Notes under the pieces: model-generated
Database searches by the model: none
What the model was told of the DNA's origin: nothing
Seen by the model: only the letters and a program-made list of their open reading frames with translations
DNA from: Draconibacterium aestuarii
GTDB lineage: Bacteria > Bacteroidota > Bacteroidia > Bacteroidales > Prolixibacteraceae
Reading direction: 5' to 3'
Length of the DNA: 64,000 bases
Assembly (NCBI GenBank): GCA_026671195.1
Contig: JAPOHD010000069.1
Span: 167,631-231,630, forward strand
Position numbers and translations under genes: made by a program
Shown: positions 1 to 10,121 of the stretch, one piece after another
Layout of the letters: each line of letters starts with the position of its first letter
Position numbering within the stretch: position 1 is the first letter of the stretch

Positions 1-2
1 AA

Positions 3-3000
3 TCGCCCAAAAATAGCGGGAACGCAGTTTTAGGGAAAGCCAAAACATTTACTGTTGATGCCTCCGACGGACTTTATACCAGCAGGGTTAAAATATCATG
101 GGAAGACCTTTCTGATTTTGCAGAAGAAATTCGGGTAGAAAGAAGCGTCCCTAATTCATCGGAAAAAGAAGAACTGGATATTTTAAGTAAAAATGCCCAA
201 GCATATAGCGATAACGAAGCTATTCCCGGATACAATCACACCTACTACATTACACCAATACAGGAAGTAAGAACTTTTCCTTCGCTTTCGGACCAGGGAT
301 ACATCAAGCCCAATGGAACCATAAAAGGATCAGTGAAGTCGTTACTTGGAGCAGGAGTAGAAGGCGTTCTGGTTTGTGCAGTTCCTATTACACCAAACTT
401 AACTCTCGGGGCATTGTCAGTTCCGGCAGGCGGGTATTGCACAACTACCGACATTGATGGTTATTTCGAGATAAGGAACATTTACTATTTCGAAGAAGCA
501 GAATTTGAAATTGTTCCGTTTAAAGCGGGACCTGTTGAACCACATATTTTTTCGCCAGACACAATTACCCGAATCTTAGATTTGAATTCAAAATTAAGTT
601 CCGGCGTCAACTTTACCGATGAAAGTGTTTTTACTGTTGGTGGCAAAGTAACTTTCCCGGTATCATCAACAAATGTTGAATGTGGAGTTCCCGAAGTCGA
701 AATTCTTTTTGATGGCGAAAGCAGAGGTATTTTTACCGATAGTAACGGCGAATGGAGTTATGCCATACAAGATGAAGGCAGCTACACTTTTCAGCCAAAA
801 TTTTTACATCATTATTTTGAAAATACTTATGGCGACACAAGTACCACTGTTTTTGTGAATGACGACGTTATAGACATTGACTTTACCGATTTACAGATAG
901 ACAGCATCCAGGTTAAAGTACAAGGAGGTTGTGGTGATCCGGTAGCAACATCCGTGACCGTACAGGTAACTTCTCCCGGAAATTGTTTCAATAAAAACTA
1001 CACAACAGATGAAAATGGGCTGCTAATGCTAAGCGATTTGCCTGCACGAGAATACAGCGTTCAGGTAATTGCCCTTAATCCTGTAAACAGCGGAATACTG
1101 GACCAGATCGGAAATAAACCCATTGTAATCGACCTTACGATAAGGGATACTGCTGAATTCGTATCAGAAAGAGACAGCCTCGACATCACTCCGGCTGATA
1201 CCATTTTCCTTCCCAATAACACCATGTCTATAACTCCGGCTGACACCGTTTATTTAACGGTTAACGACACTACCCAGGGAGAAGTAATTCCGAAGGCAGA
1301 CTTTATTTACCACTCACCCTTGCAAGTTGAAGTCGATTTTGCCGATGCAGGTGCGGAAGTTTTAACAAGTTGTAAAAATTCCGACAACAATCCCCTTATA
1401 TTAATGGAACAAAACGGCAAATACAAATTGCTTTTTGATGTGAGCGAAGAACTCGGTGATTGTCCGATTAAAGAAGGCAAGCTTAAAATTTTTGATTTTG
1501 TTAGTGATCGCGGCGATACGCCAATTGAAATCCCGATTGTTAATGGATTTGCTGTTTATGAAATAACTGCAGGTTTACCTGAAATTGCAGAAAGCGTGGA
1601 ACACAATCACGAAAAACTATTGTACGTAATTCCGGAAGTGGGATTTTTAGATGCAACACCACTTGAATACTGGGTAACTGTTACGGGAGTAAAAACCCAG
1701 GCACCATCGTTTATTACGCAATCTCCCGAGATGCCTATGTTAATACTGCACGATCCTCCGGGAGACAACAGTTATGCTTACGTTGAAAAAGGCACCACAA
1801 TTAAAAGTTTTGAGACACATGAAATGTTGATTGGCGGCGAAGCCGGTGCATTCGCAAATTTGCTGATCGGGGCAAAAATAATCACACCATTTTCGAGTAA
1901 CGGTTTCGGAACTTTGATTAAATTTAGTGCAGTTGCAGGACGCGATAATTTCGATCGCGACGGAATTGAAACGACCATTACCTTTAATGAAAACTTTTCG
2001 ACATCAAGTATGGACAATTTAACCGGGAATGATGGCGATGTATATATCGGAGCTTCTTTTAACCAGGTTTTCGCGTACGGCGATGAGCTATCGTTTGATT
2101 ACGACAAATGTGAAGTGAAAGTACAGGCAGTACCAACCATCGACGTGAACGGTTTTGCAACCACATTTGTATATACCGAAAAGCATATAGAAAGCACCTT
2201 ACTTCCAAAACTTGCCGAACTGCGTGAAGATCTAATTGCAGGCAGAGACACCAGCCAGTTATCGGAAGAAGAAAAAGTACAGGCTAACCAGTTGTTGTAC
2301 GATATTATTCATTGGAAAAATGTTATTGCTCAAAATACCGCCAACCGCGATACGAATGCAGTCTTTAAGAAAAACATATCGTTTAACGCCGGTGCGGTTT
2401 ATTCTAACGAATACACCTCTGACACAACTAATTCAACCTCGTTTGAATACAATACTTTCGTAAATATTGAATTTGCTGCCGGAATAAAAATCGACAATGA
2501 ATCTGGCGCCTGGTTCGATAGTGAATTGGGGGTTACCGCAAAATTCAGATGGGGAACCACTACTAATACAGGAACAGACACCACCAATAGCCGAAAAGTT
2601 GGATATATCCTCGACGACGGTGACATAGGTGATTTTTTCAGTGTGGATATTAAAGAAGATGTTGCATATGGAGTACCGGCCTTTACCTTAAAGTCAGGGA
2701 CAACAAGCTGCCCGCACGAACCAGGATCTCAGCCACGAGACGATGCGCGAATTCAGATTTTTCCGCCACAAATTAACAATGTTCCCATTGGCGGGAAAGC
2801 TGTATTTACAGCCAATCTCCTGAACGAAAGTCAGAGCAGGGAAACACGTGAATACCATGTTCGTGTAATATCTACCACTAATCCTGACGGAGCTGTTGTA
2901 AGTATTGGAGGCAAACAAATCAATAATGCTCCCGCATCTTTCTTCCTCGATTTTAATCAAACTGCAAGCATCGCACTAACCGTCGAACGCGGACCTCTTG

Positions 3001-5987
3001 CTACAACCTACGATTCAATAGGAATAATGATGTTCCCACCCTGTGAATATGCCTTGTGGGAAGACAATGGTAACATTACAAGCGGTGACACTGCCTGGAT
3101 CTTCGTCGATTTCCAGAGTGATTGTTCAAACGTTTCGCTGCATTTGCCCGGCGACGGATGGCTTGTAAACCAAAACAACAATGATATTCTGAATGTAGCA
3201 TTTTCCGGATACGATTTAAATAACGAAAAGCTGGAAAGTATTACACTTCAGTTAAAAAAAGGAAATGAAGGTTGGCTTGATGTTATAACTTACGCCAAAA
3301 ACGAATTATCGGGGAACTTTTTTGACTATGCTTTTGACGTTTCGGGACTGCCAGATGGTAGTTACAGGCTTAGGGCGAAGTCATATTGCGGTATCGAAGG
3401 TGGTATTTCTTATTCTTCTGAACAAAGCGGGATAATTGACCGAACTTCACTAGCTCCTTTTGGAACGCCTTCGCCTGCAGATGGATTCTTAAGATTCGGA
3501 CAAGAAATCAGCGTAACATTCGACAAGGATATCAACTGTAATTTTGCCAGTTACAATCCCAATAAGCCAGCCCCTTCAGTTAAATTGTTTTTAAATGATT
3601 CCACCGAAATTCAGGCAACCATACAGTGTTCTGAAAACCAGGACAAGATTATCATTGTTCCCGACCAGGATCTCTTCACCCAACCGGATTTGGAAGGTGT
3701 TAGAATTTCTGCAATTGTCGAGAACATCCAGGACATTTCGGGAAATGTTCAGGACTATAAAACCGAATGGTCGTTCCTGGTGAATGTAAGTCCCGTTTCG
3801 TGGAATCCTGAAGAAATCTACAGAACAGTTGTTGAAACAGAAGATGTTGTATTAAGTGCTAATCTGGCCAACAGTGCTGTAATAAGTAAATCGTTTACTA
3901 TATCAGAATGGCCCGACTGGTTAACTCCAGGCATTACTTCGGCTTCCATACTATCCGGCAACAGTTTCACCATCCAACTTACTGCGAATAACGACTTAAG
4001 TCCCGGATTATATGAGGGGCAGGTTATTGCACTGATAGATGATGTTCCGGAAATTTTAAATGTTACGCTCGAGCTCTATGCCGAAAATGTAAGCTGGAAC
4101 ATTTATCACCCCGATTTTGAATACAATATGAATATCACAGCCCAGTTTAGTTCCGATGAAACAGATATTAATTTATCAACCGGACTTCGGGATAAAATTG
4201 CCGCTTTTGTAGATGGCGAATTAAGAGGCATTGGTGAGATTACTTATATCCCTGAACTCGACCGTTATGCTGCATTTATTAACATTGCAAGTAACATCAG
4301 TGGCGAAAATGGAAGTCTGATCGAAGCTGAAGATTATGTGGACGATTTGAGTGTTCAGGACTTGATTTCCGTATCAGATGATGGCGCGATTTCGAATGCC
4401 ACCAGATTTAAAAAGAACAATTGGGTAGATTTTGATATTTATGCCACGAAAAATGGAACTTTTGATGTGGAGTTCAGGCTGGCAAGCATAAAAACCGGCA
4501 ATGAAGTTGAATTGCATGTTGACGGAGTTCTGAAACAAACTTTTATTCTACCAAATACCGGCAACCTCAGTTCTTATACAACTTTTGCTACCACAGTTCA
4601 AATTGATGCAGGCTCGCATACTTTCCGGATTTTATCAAAAGATGCAGAATTTGATCTTAACTGGATTAATTTTCCTGAATATCATGTTAGAAATGCCCAC
4701 TCAACTGAAATAATTAAATTCAGAATGTGGGACGGTTTAAATGGTATTGAATACGGAGCAATAGAAGAACTTACTTTCTTTAGCGATGGTGTTGTGGGAA
4801 ATGCTATAGAACCATTTATTCTGCATCCGGCGGGTGGCATACAGGAAATGATTCTGGCAAAAGGATGGAACTGGATTTCGATAAACAAACAAAGCAATGA
4901 TATGAGCGTGGGCAAAATATTTGAAAGCATAACTCCTCCTACCTCATTAAACGACATCACGTTAAAATCGCAAGCAGCTTATTCACAGTTCGCACAGGAA
5001 ACAGGATGGCTGGGTAATTTATCAAATATAGACTTAGAATCGGGTTATATGATTCATTTAAATACTCATGCAGATACGTTGAGTTTAATTGGCAAGGCCC
5101 CTGAATCAGATGTTTCGATAACACTAAATCCGAAATGGAATTGGATAGGTTATCCAAAACAGGGAATTTTACCCATCGGGGAGGTGCTCATCGGGCTAAA
5201 TTCAAACGACGGAGATATTATTAAAAGTCAAACCGAATTTGCCGAATACAATTCTGGTACCGCCACATGGATTGGTGATCTGGAATTTTTCCAACCCGGG
5301 AAAGGGTACCGCTTGTTCGTTTCGTCGGGCGGCAACCTAAACATACCCAAATCGGCCGGTACCGATGAGCTATCACTGAAACATGAGTACAACATGACAG
5401 TTACCGCTATGGTTAATTTTGGGAATAGCACAATTAACCGCGATTATGATTTACGAACATACATTAACGGGCAACTCCGTGGAGAAATTCCATTGACCTA
5501 TATTGATCGTTTAAACGAGTACATGGCCTTTTCGATGATTTATGGCGACCGTGCCGATATTGGGGAAGAGCTAAATATGGTCTTATGGGATCGTTACAAT
5601 CAAAAGGAGATTCCGTTGTCCTCTTCATCATTAAACTTTACCATCGACAAAATTAACGGCACTATTAATCAGCCCGTAATTTTATCGCTTCTGAATGGAG
5701 AACTGGTTAATGAAACCGATGCGGATGCTTTAAGTTTCAAAACATATCCAAATCCGTTTACCGATGAAACAACAATAAGTTATCATATACCTGAACAAAC
5801 CTATGTTTTGGTAACCATTACCAATGCTTTAGGTAAGGAAATTTTGCGACTTGTTGATGAAGACCAAGTAAAAGGAAATTACAATTATGTATTTGAAGCC
5901 GCAAATCTGGTTTCAGGAACCTATTATTGTAAGATACAGACCAACGAATATGTTGAGACAAAGAAATTGATCTTAGTGAAAGATTAA
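3..5987 (+). CDS. Giant secreted multidomain protein with T9SS type A sorting domain (5' end outside window)
   Basis: The frame is open from the left window edge, so the N-terminus is missing; about 1994 codons are visible. Seen in order: carboxypeptidase-regulatory-like beta domains (near 330-530 and 625-900), a long low-similarity region, an Ig-like domain of Big_5 type (about 3460-3785), a BACON-like domain (3795-4090), a duplicated beta domain starting EYNM (4119 and 5385) whose first copy is split by a carbohydrate-binding-like module (4311-4689), and two WNWI repeats (4857 and 5118). The last 80 residues (TYPNPF motif to the terminal KLILVKD) form a type A sorting domain, so the protein should cross the outer membrane by type IX secretion and be anchored or released at the cell surface. 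An adhesin or polysaccharide-binding role is inference. A terminator follows directly. Confidence 0.85.
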   Translation, partial: SPKNSGNAVLGKAKTFTVDASDGLYTSRVKISWEDLSDFAEEIRVERSVPNSSEKEELDILSKNAQAYSDNEAIPGYNHTYYITPIQEVRTFPSLSDQGYIKPNGTIKGSVKSLLGAGVEGVLVCAVPITPNLTLGALSVPAGGYCTTTDIDGYFEIRNIYYFEEAEFEIVPFKAGPVEPHIFSPDTITRILDLNSKLSSGVNFTDESVFTVGGKVTFPVSSTNVECGVPEVEILFDGESRGIFTDSNGEWSYAIQDEGSYTFQPKFLHHYFENTYGDTSTTVFVNDDVIDIDFTDLQIDSIQVKVQGGCGDPVATSVTVQVTSPGNCFNKNYTTDENGLLMLSDLPAREYSVQVIALNPVNSGILDQIGNKPIVIDLTIRDTAEFVSERDSLDITPADTIFLPNNTMSITPADTVYLTVNDTTQGEVIPKADFIYHSPLQVEVDFADAGAEVLTSCKNSDNNPLILMEQNGKYKLLFDVSEELGDCPIKEGKLKIFDFVSDRGDTPIEIPIVNGFAVYEITAGLPEIAESVEHNHEKLLYVIPEVGFLDATPLEYWVTVTGVKTQAPSFITQSPEMPMLILHDPPGDNSYAYVEKGTTIKSFETHEMLIGGEAGAFANLLIGAKIITPFSSNGFGTLIKFSAVAGRDNFDRDGIETTITFNENFSTSSMDNLTGNDGDVYIGASFNQVFAYGDELSFDYDKCEVKVQAVPTIDVNGFATTFVYTEKHIESTLLPKLAELREDLIAGRDTSQLSEEEKVQANQLLYDIIHWKNVIAQNTANRDTNAVFKKNISFNAGAVYSNEYTSDTTNSTSFEYNTFVNIEFAAGIKIDNESGAWFDSELGVTAKFRWGTTTNTGTDTTNSRKVGYILDDGDIGDFFSVDIKEDVAYGVPAFTLKSGTTSCPHEPGSQPRDDARIQIFPPQINNVPIGGKAVFTANLLNESQSRETREYHVRVISTTNPDGAVVSIGGKQINNAPASFFLDFNQTASIALTVERGPLATTYDSIGIMMFPPCEYALWEDNGNITSGDTAWIFVDFQSDCSNVSLHLPGDGWLVNQNNNDILNVAFSGYDLNNEKLESITLQLKKGNEGWLDVITYAKNELSGNFFDYAFDVSGLPDGSYRLRAKSYCGIEGGISYSSEQSGIIDRTSLAPFGTPSPADGFLRFGQEISVTFDKDINCNFASYNPNKPAPSVKLFLNDSTEIQATIQCSENQDKIIIVPDQDLFTQPDLEGVRISAIVENIQDISGNVQDYKTEWSFLVNVSPVSWNPEEIYRTVVETEDVVLSANLANSAVISKSFTISEWPDWLTPGITSASILSGNSFTIQLTANNDLSPGLYEGQVIALIDDVPEILNVTLELYAENVSWNIYHPDFEYNMNITAQFSSDETDINLSTGLRDKIAAFVDGELRGIGEITYIPELDRYAAFINIASNISGENGSLIEAEDYVDDLSVQDLISVSDDGAISNATRFKKNNWVDFDIYATKNGTFDVEFRLASIKTGNEVELHVDGVLKQTFILPNTGNLSSYTTFATTVQIDAGSHTFRILSKDAEFDLNWINFPEYHVRNAHSTEIIKFRMWDGLNGIEYGAIEELTFFSDGVVGNAIEPFILHPAGGIQEMILAKGWNWISINKQSNDMSVGKIFESITPPTSLNDITLKSQAAYSQFAQETGWLGNLSNIDLESGYMIHLNTHADTLSLIGKAPESDVSITLNPKWNWIGYPKQGILPIGEVLIGLNSNDGDIIKSQTEFAEYNSGTATWIGDLEFFQPGKGYRLFVSSGGNLNIPKSAGTDELSLKHEYNMTVTAMVNFGNSTINRDYDLRTYINGQLRGEIPLTYIDRLNEYMAFSMIYGDRADIGEELNMVLWDRYNQKEIPLSSSSLNFTIDKINGTINQPVILSLLNGELVNETDADALSFKTYPNPFTDETTISYHIPEQTYVLVTITNALGKEILRLVDEDQVKGNYNYVFEAANLVSGTYYCKIQTNEYVETKKLILVKD

Positions 5988-6009
5988 TTGGTTATAATTT
6001 ATACTACAA

Positions 6010-6050
6010 AAGGGCTGCCCTGTAATAAACAGGTAGCCCTTTTTGTTTTT
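6010..6050 (+). terminator. Rho-independent terminator after the giant T9SS protein
   Basis: GGGCTGCCCTGT and ACAGGTAGCCC form a stem around a short AATAA loop and are followed by TTTTTGTTTTT. It lies 22 bases past the stop codon at 5987. Confidence 0.85.
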
Positions 6051-6221
6051 ATACCTGGCAAATTGAAAGCAAAAATATAAGCTATCAATAGTATTAAGTT
6101 TGAATTATGACCGCAATCAATCTAGACTTTTCATTAACTTGAATTCAGTGATGTTTTTACTTGAGCGCAAAAAGATTCAACGTATTTTTTTATATTTACC
6201 GTCTTTACAAAATACCGGTAA

Positions 6222-7646
6222 ATGCTTTTCAATTCTCTTGTTTTTCTAATTTTTTGTATTCTGTTTTTTAGTCTCTTTTGGTTTACCAAAAGCAGGAGTA
6301 AGCAAATAAGCTGGATTTATATTACTGTCTTTTCGTTTATTTTTTATGGCTGGTGGGATTGGCGGTTCCTATTTTTAATAATAGGTAGCGGATTCATCGA
6401 TTTTTTTGCAGGACAAGCAATTTATAAATATCCTAGACTCAGAAAATCCTTTTTAATCTTATCGCTAGTGGGGAATTTGGGATCGCTGGGTGCATTTAAA
6501 TACAGTAAGTTTATTTTTAGCCAACTCGAACTTTTTCTGGCGAATTTTGACTTGCATGTAAATCTCACAAAAAATTTCCCACAGTTTATGTACATTCTGC
6601 CTGTTGGCATAAGTTTTTATACATTCCAATCGATGAGTTATACCATCGATATATATAAACGAGATCTGGTTCCCACTAAAAACATTTTTAAGTTTTTTGC
6701 TTATTTGTCAATGTTTCCCCAGTTGGTTGCCGGGCCAATTGTACGTGCAAAAACACTCCTTCCTCAGCTAGACAGATTAAAACGAAGCAACGAAATTGAA
6801 AGATGGCATGGATTAAAACTAATTGCTTTCGGCTTTTTTAAAAAGATGTTTATCGCCGACAATCTGGCTCCCTTGGTAAACTCCGGATTTTCTGATGTAA
6901 ACAGTACCTCCTCAACCATTTATTGGTGGCTTATAATGGTGGCATTTGCCTTTCAAATTTATTGCGATTTTAGTGGCTACACTGACATTGCCCGGGGAAT
7001 TGCGAAATGGATGGGATTTCATTTTAAAATGAACTTCAATCATCCATACAGAGCTACCTCGATCCGAAATTTCTGGCAACGTTGGCATATTTCGCTCTCC
7101 ACCTGGTTTAAGGATTATGTATATATTCCTTTGGGAGGATCAAAAAATGGCAAACTTCGTAGCGATGGAAATATGTGGATTACCATGGTAGTATCGGGAT
7201 TTTGGCACGGAGCTGCCTGGAATTTTATCATTTGGGGCTGCCTTCATGCTTTGTTTTTAAGCATTGAACGGCTAACCAAATGGCCCAGACTTTTTGCATC
7301 AACTCAACTAAAAGGTTTGGCAACTTTTATTGTAATGATACAAGTTTTGGTGGCCTGGGTATTTTTTAGAGCACAAAATTTAACCGATGCTTTTGTAATT
7401 ACAAAAAACATGCTGGTCGTTAATTTTAACACCAAATTTCCAATATCTGCTGATATTAGAAATGGATTTTACTACGTGCTAATTGCATTAATTATCGAGT
7501 ATGTGTTATACAATATTAAACTTAAAAGGCTAGTACCCAATCCGAAAAACAGAAAGGTCTTGGATATAATTTTAATTGCCACAATGGTTGCAGTAACAAT
7601 ATTTTTGAGAGGGAAAGGACATGAATTTATTTACTTCCAGTTTTAA
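6222..7646 (+). CDS. MBOAT-family O-acyltransferase (AlgI/DltB-like)
   Basis: This 474-residue polytopic membrane protein has about ten hydrophobic segments and the MBOAT core: NFWQRWHISLSTWF at the cytoplasmic face and FWHGAAWNF with the conserved catalytic His at residue 329. The family moves acyl (usually acetyl) groups across the inner membrane to a polysaccharide or other envelope glycan. Length and motifs match full-length AlgI-type proteins. The stop lies 26 bases inside the next gene, which encodes an SGNH-like partner; pairing of an MBOAT with an SGNH protein is typical of exopolysaccharide acetylation. The glycan substrate cannot be told from sequence, and no polysaccharide synthesis genes are in the window. 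Confidence 0.9.
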   Translation: MLFNSLVFLIFCILFFSLFWFTKSRSKQISWIYITVFSFIFYGWWDWRFLFLIIGSGFIDFFAGQAIYKYPRLRKSFLILSLVGNLGSLGAFKYSKFIFSQLELFLANFDLHVNLTKNFPQFMYILPVGISFYTFQSMSYTIDIYKRDLVPTKNIFKFFAYLSMFPQLVAGPIVRAKTLLPQLDRLKRSNEIERWHGLKLIAFGFFKKMFIADNLAPLVNSGFSDVNSTSSTIYWWLIMVAFAFQIYCDFSGYTDIARGIAKWMGFHFKMNFNHPYRATSIRNFWQRWHISLSTWFKDYVYIPLGGSKNGKLRSDGNMWITMVVSGFWHGAAWNFIIWGCLHALFLSIERLTKWPRLFASTQLKGLATFIVMIQVLVAWVFFRAQNLTDAFVITKNMLVVNFNTKFPISADIRNGFYYVLIALIIEYVLYNIKLKRLVPNPKNRKVLDIILIATMVAVTIFLRGKGHEFIYFQF

Positions 7647-8595
7647 AAGAATTTTTAAAGAACGGATCGTTTTATTTATTCCTGTGCTGGCAGGGATTCT
7701 GGTCGTGTTCCATTTGGTCGCTCCCCCCTCAGATGGCTTCCGGGTAATTGAAAACAACAGTTTTTGGAAGAAAAAAACCTTTGATAAAAATAAATACGAA
7801 ATTGTAGTTTGCGGAGATTCAAGGATATATCGGGGCATCTCGCCAGACCACATGAAAGAAATCCTAAGCGGTTATAAAATAATAAATTTGGGATATGGAA
7901 GTGCCGGCTATGGAGATATAATGCTTAATGAGATAAATAAAAGAATTGATTTTGAGTCGAAAAAAAGTATGGTTATTTTGGGTATAACACCTTTAAGTTT
8001 AACGCATGAAGGTGAAATGAATTGGCACTTAAGAACGGAATTAGCCACAAAAAAGGAAGAATTAATTGAACTTCTCTATTTTAAAAAGATTAGCCAGTTT
8101 TTTATACCCTTTACCTTCTCGGAGATGGAAAAACACGTAAAAGGGAAAGATTTCTACACTTCTAAAAAACAAGAGTATCTGGATGGTGGATGGGTTGCTA
8201 CCTATGAAGAAAAGCCGTGGGAAATTGCAGCATTAAAATCCTATAGTACAAGATTCATCAATAATCAGGTTTTGGAATCAAATATAAACCGATTGGTTAA
8301 AGCGACCGGAGAATGGACAGAAAAGGGAATTCAGGTTTTTGCCTTCAGACCGCCAACTACTGAAAAAATGGTGGCCCTGGAAGATTCTTTAAGCGGGTTT
8401 AACGAATCAAATATTCGTGAAAGACTCGAAAATAAAGGAGCGATTTACCTCGACTTTGAAATGGATAAATATACAACTTTTGACGGCAGTCATCTTCAGA
8501 AAGAAAGTGCGATCAGATTTTCAAAAGATCTGGCAAATGCAATAGCGAACAACCACCAATCAGCACAAAACCTTCATAACTCAAAAAATGAATAA
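7621..8595 (+). CDS. SGNH/GDSL-like envelope protein, partner of the MBOAT
   Basis: The 324-residue protein starts with one hydrophobic segment (residues about 14-32) that should anchor it in the inner membrane with the rest in the periplasm. VVCGDSR places a nucleophile-type Ser at residue 67, and FDGSHL near the C-terminus supplies the Asp288/His291 pair of an SGNH hydrolase fold. In AlgX/DltD-like systems such proteins complete the acyl transfer begun by the MBOAT. The start overlaps the MBOAT reading frame by 26 bases, so the two are probably translationally coupled. Enzymatic specificity is unknown. Confidence 0.75.
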   Translation: MNLFTSSFKRIFKERIVLFIPVLAGILVVFHLVAPPSDGFRVIENNSFWKKKTFDKNKYEIVVCGDSRIYRGISPDHMKEILSGYKIINLGYGSAGYGDIMLNEINKRIDFESKKSMVILGITPLSLTHEGEMNWHLRTELATKKEELIELLYFKKISQFFIPFTFSEMEKHVKGKDFYTSKKQEYLDGGWVATYEEKPWEIAALKSYSTRFINNQVLESNINRLVKATGEWTEKGIQVFAFRPPTTEKMVALEDSLSGFNESNIRERLENKGAIYLDFEMDKYTTFDGSHLQKESAIRFSKDLANAIANNHQSAQNLHNSKNE

Positions 8596-8774
8596 AAAAG
8601 CCTGATATTTATACCTGCATTCCCTAAATAAAAAAAACTAAGGCTAAGATTTGATAACGAAGAATGTCTAGGTATAAATCAATAGATACCAATTTCAAAC
8701 TTCTGCTGATGAACAATCCCAATAACCTTTGTATTTTTCCATCATTACTTAAACACATCTTCAACAAATGCCAA

Positions 8775-8822
8775 AAAATAAAAAAACCACGAACAAAGAA
8801 GCTTTAACTACTCTGTCCGTGG
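8775..8822 (-). terminator. Terminator of the ammonium transporter gene
   Basis: Read on the minus strand, CCACGGAC pairs imperfectly with GTTCGTGG and is followed by TTTTTTTATTTTTT. It lies 28 bases beyond the amt stop. The 254 bases between this gene and the SGNH gene hold nothing else that I can support. Confidence 0.75.
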
Positions 8823-8849
8823 CTGAATATATATCTGTTATTGGTTTTC

Positions 8850-10085
8850 TTATTGTCGGGCTACCTCGCCATGGTAACCAAAATCAAGTCCTTTAATTTC
8901 GTCCATCCTACTTACTTTAACAGGTACAAATTTATTGATCAATTTTAAAACACCGAGTGTAAAAATAAATCCCCAGGCTGATGCAAAGACGATTGCGGTA
9001 ATTTGCTTTAGGAAGAACCCTAAACCACCTCCCATAAAAAGGCCAACCGCGCCATTGGGATTAACAGTTTTTGTTGCAAAAAGACCAAGCATAATTGTCC
9101 CAAATACACCTCCAATTCCATGAACACCCCATACATCCAGTGCATCGTCCCATTTTTGGCGTTCAACAAATTTTACTGCCTGATAACACACAATACCCGC
9201 ACAAATCCCGATAATAAATGCTGTTCCAAGCGTTACATAACCTGCAGCCGGAGTAATGGTTGCCAAACCTGCCACTGCCCCGGTCATCAATCCAATAAAA
9301 GTTGGGCGTTTTCTTCCGGTAGTCCACTCAATTGTTAACCATGTAATCGCCGCTACCGATGCCGATACATCTGTATTCAAAAAGGCTTGTGCAGTAATCG
9401 CATCTACATCTAATTCGCTACCCGCGTTAAAACCGTACCATCCAAACCAGAGCAAACTGGTACCAATGGCAACCAACGGAATATTGTTTGGCCCTGAATT
9501 TTTCTCGGCGCGTGCTCCCACAAAAAACACAGAAGCCAAAGCGGCAAATCCTGCTGTAGCATGCACCGTAATTCCTCCTGCAAAGTCGAGGACACCCCAT
9601 TCCTGCAAAATACCTCCACCCCACACCATGTGGACGAAAGGATAATACACAAAAATTTGCCAGAGTACTAAAAAGATTACATACGCTTTAAAGGTTACCC
9701 GGTTGATAAATGCACCTGTAATAAGCGCAGGCGTAATAATCGCAAACATCATTTGATAAGCTACAAAAATATACTCGGGGAAATTTCGTTCAGAAGAAAG
9801 CGGAGTGCTTGCTGTTACCCCATTCAGGAAAGCCTTATCTAAATTTCCAATGATTCCAAAAAAGTCGGAACCTTCGGCAAGAGTGCCACTAAAACACATG
9901 GAATAGCCAAATGCAATCCATAAAATGGTTGTTATTCCAAGCGACACAAAACTCTGCATCATAATACTTAAAATGTTTTTTTTACATCCCAGTCCCCCAT
10001 AAAAAAAAGCTAGACCGGGAGTCATTAACATTACCAAACTTGTGGCAACAATCATAAAAGTGGTTAAACCTTTGTCGAACATCAT
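8850..10085 (-). CDS. amt: Ammonium transporter (Amt/MEP/Rh family)
   Basis: This 411-residue protein has eleven membrane spans and the Amt hallmarks: FAGGITVHATAG and GVHGIGGVFGTI carry the two pore histidines, and WFGWYGFNAGS is the conserved central motif. It conducts ammonium/ammonia across the inner membrane. The mature protein seems to lack a cleavable signal; the first helix starts at residue 5. The usual partner gene glnK (PII) is not adjacent on either side, which is unusual for bacterial amt loci. A TACTTTTG -7 element lies 29 bases upstream of the start. Confidence 0.95.
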   Translation of the reverse strand: MMFDKGLTTFMIVATSLVMLMTPGLAFFYGGLGCKKNILSIMMQSFVSLGITTILWIAFGYSMCFSGTLAEGSDFFGIIGNLDKAFLNGVTASTPLSSERNFPEYIFVAYQMMFAIITPALITGAFINRVTFKAYVIFLVLWQIFVYYPFVHMVWGGGILQEWGVLDFAGGITVHATAGFAALASVFFVGARAEKNSGPNNIPLVAIGTSLLWFGWYGFNAGSELDVDAITAQAFLNTDVSASVAAITWLTIEWTTGRKRPTFIGLMTGAVAGLATITPAAGYVTLGTAFIIGICAGIVCYQAVKFVERQKWDDALDVWGVHGIGGVFGTIMLGLFATKTVNPNGAVGLFMGGGLGFFLKQITAIVFASAWGFIFTLGVLKLINKFVPVKVSRMDEIKGLDFGYHGEVARQ

Positions 10086-10113
10086 AAATTTACTCTTAAG
10101 CGTTAAGTTTCGC

Positions 10114-10121
10114 CAAAAGTA
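10114..10121 (-). promoter_or_regulatory. Bacteroidota -7 element for amt
   Basis: On the minus strand the octamer is TACTTTTG, an exact fit to TAnnTTTG. It would place the transcript start about 15-20 bases before the amt ATG. No clear -33 TTTG was seen, so the promoter may be activator dependent. Confidence 0.5.

Noticed and set aside
9256..9645. 129-codon plus-strand frame within amt
   Set aside because: It is the antisense shadow of the well-supported ammonium transporter gene.
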